DNA from: Cannabis sativa
Lineage: Eukaryota > Streptophyta > Magnoliopsida > Rosales > Cannabaceae
Assembly (NCBI RefSeq): GCF_029168945.1
Contig: NC_083603.1
Span: forward strand, 19,282,001-19,346,000
DNA length: 64,000 bases
Direction: 5' to 3'
In this document: one piece after another, positions 59,809 to 64,000 of the stretch
Numbering within the stretch: the first letter of the stretch is position 1
Layout of the letters: every line of letters begins with the position of its first letter
Position numbers and translations under genes: made by a program
Notes under the pieces: generated by a model
The model's input: the letters and a program-made list of their open reading frames with translations, nothing else
What the model was told of the DNA's origin: nothing
The model's database searches: none

Positions 59809-61853
59809 TGTAATGACCGCCTTAGTAATTTGGATTAGTAAAGGCAATTAGCACAAATTTTGGATATTTTTATAATTATTTATGAATTTAATTATCTGTG
59901 GGCCCCATTGTTAGAAATGGGCATTAGAGTTATAATTTCTCAATTCTAGAGATTTTTTTAAACTCTAGTGGTATTGTTTGACTTATATGTGAAATATGTT
60001 ATTTTTGTAATTTTTGCTCGCTGACAACAGAAAATGCGATGGATGGCTAGTTTGATCACATGGGCAAGTTTAGAATCTTATTTTTTAGTGGGATTTATGT
60101 TGGAGGAAATAATATACCGAGGTTGTGGGGGGTTATGGTTTTTGACCATTTTACCCCTAGGCTTAAAATATGCTAAAGTTAAGCATTGGGGGCATTTTAG
60201 TAATTGGTTAAGTGGAGAGTGGTGGCAGCCCTACGTGTTGACACCTAGCAAGGGAAGATTCAGCCAAGGTTTAATTTAGTTAAACCATTAATTCATTTTA
60301 GAAAGAATTAAAGAAAATAAGAGAAATAAGCCAAAATCAAGAAAAGTTCTCACTTTCCTTCCCTCTCTCGTCGAAACCAGCTAGAACAAGGGAGATTGCT
60401 GCAAATTCTTGGTCTTTTCAGCAAGTAATCCTGAGAGAATCAAGCCAAGGTAAACACTAGATACTTCCTAGCTATGTTTTCTCAAGATTTTAATTAGTTT
60501 CAAATAGTGATTTTGCAAATTAGTGGCTGTTAGGGTTAGGTTGTTTGATAGTTCGAATTCTAGGGTTCATTTAAGTTGAATATAGCTTCTTGTAGCAGGT
60601 TTTGGTGTATGAGATTGGATTTATGCAAGTTTGAATTTAAAAACCTAATTTTAGGTCTTTAATGGCATAATTTGATTCACTGAGTTTTTCTAAGATTTTT
60701 TGGTTAGAATATGTTGTATATGCATTGTTTAGGTGTTCTGGAAAGTATGGATGCACTTGGATGAGTTTTGAGAAAGTTGGAGCTTGTTTGGGGAAACTTG
60801 GTGCAAACAGGCTATCCGGTTTGCCAGGCCTGTAAAATCAGCTAGCCGGTTCTGGCAAGATCCCCAAACAAGCCATTTTCCAAATTCTCGTCCATTTTAG
60901 TGTCGTAGTTGGGTGTCTGTTTACTAAGTTAGGGTGTTCCCTAGAGAGTGTAACAAAACCTGGAGTGATGGGTTCGGGTTTCCCAGATTACGGTTTTGAT
61001 CATGTGATTTACCCGGTTTCATTATGTGATTAGGGCATCCATTTAGCGCAAGACTTTTCGTTCAGGTCGGCCAGCACACTTGAATCTGGAAAGAAAGTAA
61101 GAATTGTATATAATGTGTAATATGAATATCTGAATGTATATATTTGTTAAGTGTATATGCATGCTTATATGTTTGTTGCACTACCAACACTTGTACGGCT
61201 ATGGTACAGAGTGCATTGGTATAGCGAATATTATTTAAGATTACATTACAGTGATACCAGCACAAGTACGGAAACGTATGGGGTGTTTGTGGTATATCAC
61301 TCAGTGGTACTCGATGTACGAAACAAACCCTACCAACACTCCTATAGCAAGGTACGTAGTGTATGTGGTATAGTGGTTGTACCCTATTATAGAACGTTCT
61401 TACTCATTTGTTAAGCCTTGTAAATAGGTGTATGGGCGCCTAGTTACAAGTTTGTATTATATGATATGTTATATTCTTTTCTTACTGAGTCTGTCGACTT
61501 ACAGTTCTGCTTCCATGTGTAGGTAAAGGAAAGGCGAAGGCTGACCAGGAGTGAGCCTGGCTGAGATGAGGTTGTACATGTCGTGGTAGCGTGACCTGGA
61601 GTGTTCGGTCTCAGGACATCTTGGGTTATATTTTGTAGTCACTGTGCGACCTGGATATTGTATTTTGGCATGTTTTGTATAAAAATTTAGAAACGGGATC
61701 CCGGTATTTGTAAATCATTATGTAAATTATAAAGTTTAATATTTATTATAAAAGTTTTACTCTGACACACTTTTTGAGAAAAATCTTTGATTAGCAAAGA
61801 TAGCACTGTAATTGAAAAAGTACTGTAGCGTGCCTTAGCATTAGGGCGTTACA
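59809..61853 (+). repeat. 3' LTR of element 6
   Basis: It starts TGTAATGACCGCCTTAG and ends TTAGGGCGTTACA. It is longer than the 5' LTR mainly because of extra sequence near 60812-60845 between two CCGGTT-containing words. Confidence 0.92.
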
Positions 61854-61858
61854 ATGTA

Positions 61859-64000
61859 CACGTGGGACTACATTGTTGTTGGGGACTTGAATGGATTGCT
61901 TAGGACTACCTATATTAGCAAGAAGCATCTTGTTTAGGTAGCCCATCATGAAGAAACTCCATTGCTAAGTGTTCTTAACCTAGAGTGATTTTATTTGGGG
62001 AGTTTCCCCATGAAGTGTGCGAGTTAGAGTAAAGCACATTGGAAATGCTTGGATTGGTCTCTGGGGATAGTCGTCAGTCTAGGAAGCAGCTAAAGTGATG
62101 TACTCGTGTATATGAGTCATTATTTTGTGGGTGTAAGGGGTCCAATTGAGGCTTGAAGCGGGGACGTTATTAGAGTAACGTATAAAAAAACGTCAGGGAG
62201 AGTAGTGGTATCACTAAGGTAAGGATGATTACCTGGATTACATATGGTTATACGGTAATGATGGAAAATGCTTTTATATTTGACTAGATGGACTATTTGC
62301 TATATAAGGAGACTATTGAAATTCTGGGAAAAGATTACCTTATTAAGCAATGATGGAAAGACATACGCGCCTAGATTGGGGAAAGCTTATAAACTGGGAT
62401 GAAATTTAATGGGCATATATTCAAGTATTTGGGGAATGTTAGACCACAAAGTAGGTTGTTTATTAAACAACAAACTATATAATTAAGTGTAAAATAAGTT
62501 TTAGAGTGGTTAACCAATTATGGAGATGTGATGATTGCAAGGGAGCAATTATGGCATATGAATTAGGGAGTAAAACCTTAGTTGTAATGACGTGAAAAGT
62601 ATACGAGGGTCTTAGATATTGATGAATTAGTATCATCAACGGGGACTTACTATAAGTTGGCATGGTACTTCATGTCAAGGTATTTTCAATAAAACAAAGA
62701 ATATACTTGAGGTATGTATGTTTCTGGATGTATTTGAAAAGAATTTTAAGATCTCTACCAAAAATAGAAACAAACTTTGAGATCAGGGAATGATGTCTGA
62801 TTAATTGTTATCTGTTGAGAATTCAAGAAATGGGCATTTCAAGTTTAGTTAGTGGTGCCAAGTATGAGCAATGTTGTCTCTACCATGTAGGTTACATCAA
62901 TTCACTTTAAAGCGGTTGTAACTGTAAGTGATTGAGAAATTTAAAATAAATGAGTTGAATAAGATTCAAGTTGATAATAAGATGGAAATTTCTCATAGTT
63001 GAGTGAAGCAAACCGATGAAGAATTGTAAGAGGCTAATGAAGGGAGTGAGGAAATTGAATTTTATTAACGAAAGAATGAAAACAAGAAATACAATTAGGA
63101 ACGACAAAGATGCATCTACTTTTTGATAACCCACCTTAAGCTTACCTAGGAGTTAAGCATACTTAACTTGAGGTAATCTCAAGATGGAAAATCTTCTGGG
63201 GGGTCATCTCAGAAAGCATACGAGTGAGGAAAAAGTACGCTAGAAAGATTCATATTAGGATGCAGAATCAGCAGTCGTTTAAGAGATTATCAAAAGGAAG
63301 GGATGTGTTAATAAGTAAGGATTTACAAGGTCTCGGGATGAGTATATATTATTGGATGGAAGTAAGGAATGCTATAATTGAATATTTCAATCTATCATAA
63401 ATGAATATTTAGCTTGTTAATAAGTAAAATCAGTACATCAGCTTAGGAGGTCCCATAGGAGGAATAGAAAGACATAATTATGAATTATGAACTGTGAGAT
63501 CTTATGATTTTGGTCGCGTAGTAATGGTCGGACATACCAATTTAATATGTTATCTATCAGTGCAAACAATTTATAAAATAAATGAGGATATGAAGTTCAT
63601 ACGAAGAAATAGTCTAATTTTATGAAATCCCCAAAATTGATATCTTTGGCTGTGATGATGTTAAGAGTTAAAGAAAGTTATTGAGAATAATGGAGATTAA
63701 AGCAAAAATAGTGTGAGGTTCTATTTTTGAAAGATGGATAATCTGGGAGGATCAATAGAATATTAGAAATAGGTTGTGAACATAATTGATAAAGAATAGA
63801 TTATCTTGAAATAATCTCTTCCACTGAAGGAGTGTTTGTTTAAAGATGATAATTAAATGTACCATTAATTAGGTACTTTAATAAGTCTGGTATGAGAGAA
63901 ATACTAAACACATGTTGACTGGAGTAATACAGGTGAGAAAAGAATAGCAATGGACCAAAAAAATCCACAAAACTTATAAAATCATAGAGTGAATTCGAGT
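61859..64000 (+). other. Decayed internal sequence of element 5, unclassified
   Basis: This 2.1-kb stretch follows the element 6 TSD and by position continues element 5. No ORF above 75 codons and no firm retrotransposon motif is visible; a weak FLDVF-like trace near 62730 is not enough for a domain call. It may be old pol sequence or unrelated DNA. Confidence 0.4.

Larger units (their letters stand above)
41291..61853 (+). mobile_element. Element 6: Ty3/gypsy (Tekay-like) element interrupted by element 7
   Basis: The LTRs are 2018 and 2045 bp and the TSD is ATGTA (41286-41290 and 61854-61858). Without element 7 it would be about 9 kb. The primer-binding site is left of element 7, and gag-pol (55279-59797) lies right of it. 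The LTRs differ at many places, including a length difference of about 30 bp, so it is older than element 4. Gag-pol has lost several catalytic or metal-binding residues and contains many stops. Confidence 0.93.
30875..64000 (+). mobile_element. Element 5: old, decayed Ty3/gypsy element hosting elements 4, 6 and 7
   Basis: Visible parts are the LTR end (30875-31204), primer-binding site, internal 31205-31584, gag fossil 40333-41290 and decayed internal sequence from 61859 on. The TSDs of element 4 (GCTAT) and element 6 (ATGTA) show that these three internal stretches were contiguous. Only the gag knuckle is recognisable as protein. The right end and 3' LTR are not in the window, so extension to 64000 is an inference. 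Confidence 0.6.

Overview
The window is plant nuclear DNA, almost certainly from a eudicot, and it holds no intact host gene. I recognise the kingdom from plant-type Ty1/copia and Ty3/gypsy (Tekay-like chromovirus) LTR retrotransposons with primer-binding sites matching plant initiator tRNA-Met, a plant LINE-type RNase H, and a hAT element. The species cannot be named from the sequence. Nearly every base can be assigned to a mobile element, and most insertions can be ordered in time because their target-site duplications (TSDs) are still readable. The element numbers below are mine.

Positions 1-30874 are a Ty1/copia nest built from one family with LTRs of about 1.9 kb (TGTTGG...CCAACA). Element 1 (+, 1-8727) has its 5' LTR cut by the window edge. 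Element 2 (+, about 9041-30874) has lost its 5' LTR and has been hit three times. A 5'-truncated LINE fragment lies at 10916-11573 (13-bp TSD). A solo LTR of the same family lies at 13646-17078 (TSD gtaag) and itself carries a hAT element at 15365-16921 (TSD tatctgag). A complete reverse-strand element 3 lies at 17581-27604 (TSD ggatc). In all three copies pol is an unreadable fossil, although the LTR pairs of elements 1 and 3 are still about 99% identical by eye. The family therefore looks non-autonomous and moved in trans.

Positions 30875-64000 are a Ty3/gypsy (Tekay-like) nest. The oldest layer, element 5 (+), shows an LTR end, a primer-binding site, a gag zinc-knuckle fossil and unclassified decayed DNA. 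It is interrupted by element 4 (-, 31585-40327, TSD gctat, with 2.03-kb LTRs and a frameshifted gag-pol) and by element 6 (+, 41291-61853, TSD atgta). Element 6 was hit just after its primer-binding site by element 7 (+, 43334-54929, TSD aggtt). Element 7 is now a compound array: LTR(deleted)-internal A-LTR-internal B(truncated)-LTR(fragment). Internal A keeps gag-pol in one reading frame over about 4.5 kb, broken by nine in-frame stops.

No gene here is predicted to make a functional protein. What is readable is a stratified record of insertion, solo-LTR formation, unequal recombination and decay. The most unusual points are the fossil-pol copia family with a conserved duplicated non-coding module, the compound LTR array, and a short LTR motif shared by three diverged gypsy families. 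I found no tRNA or rRNA gene, no CRISPR array and no cellular gene.
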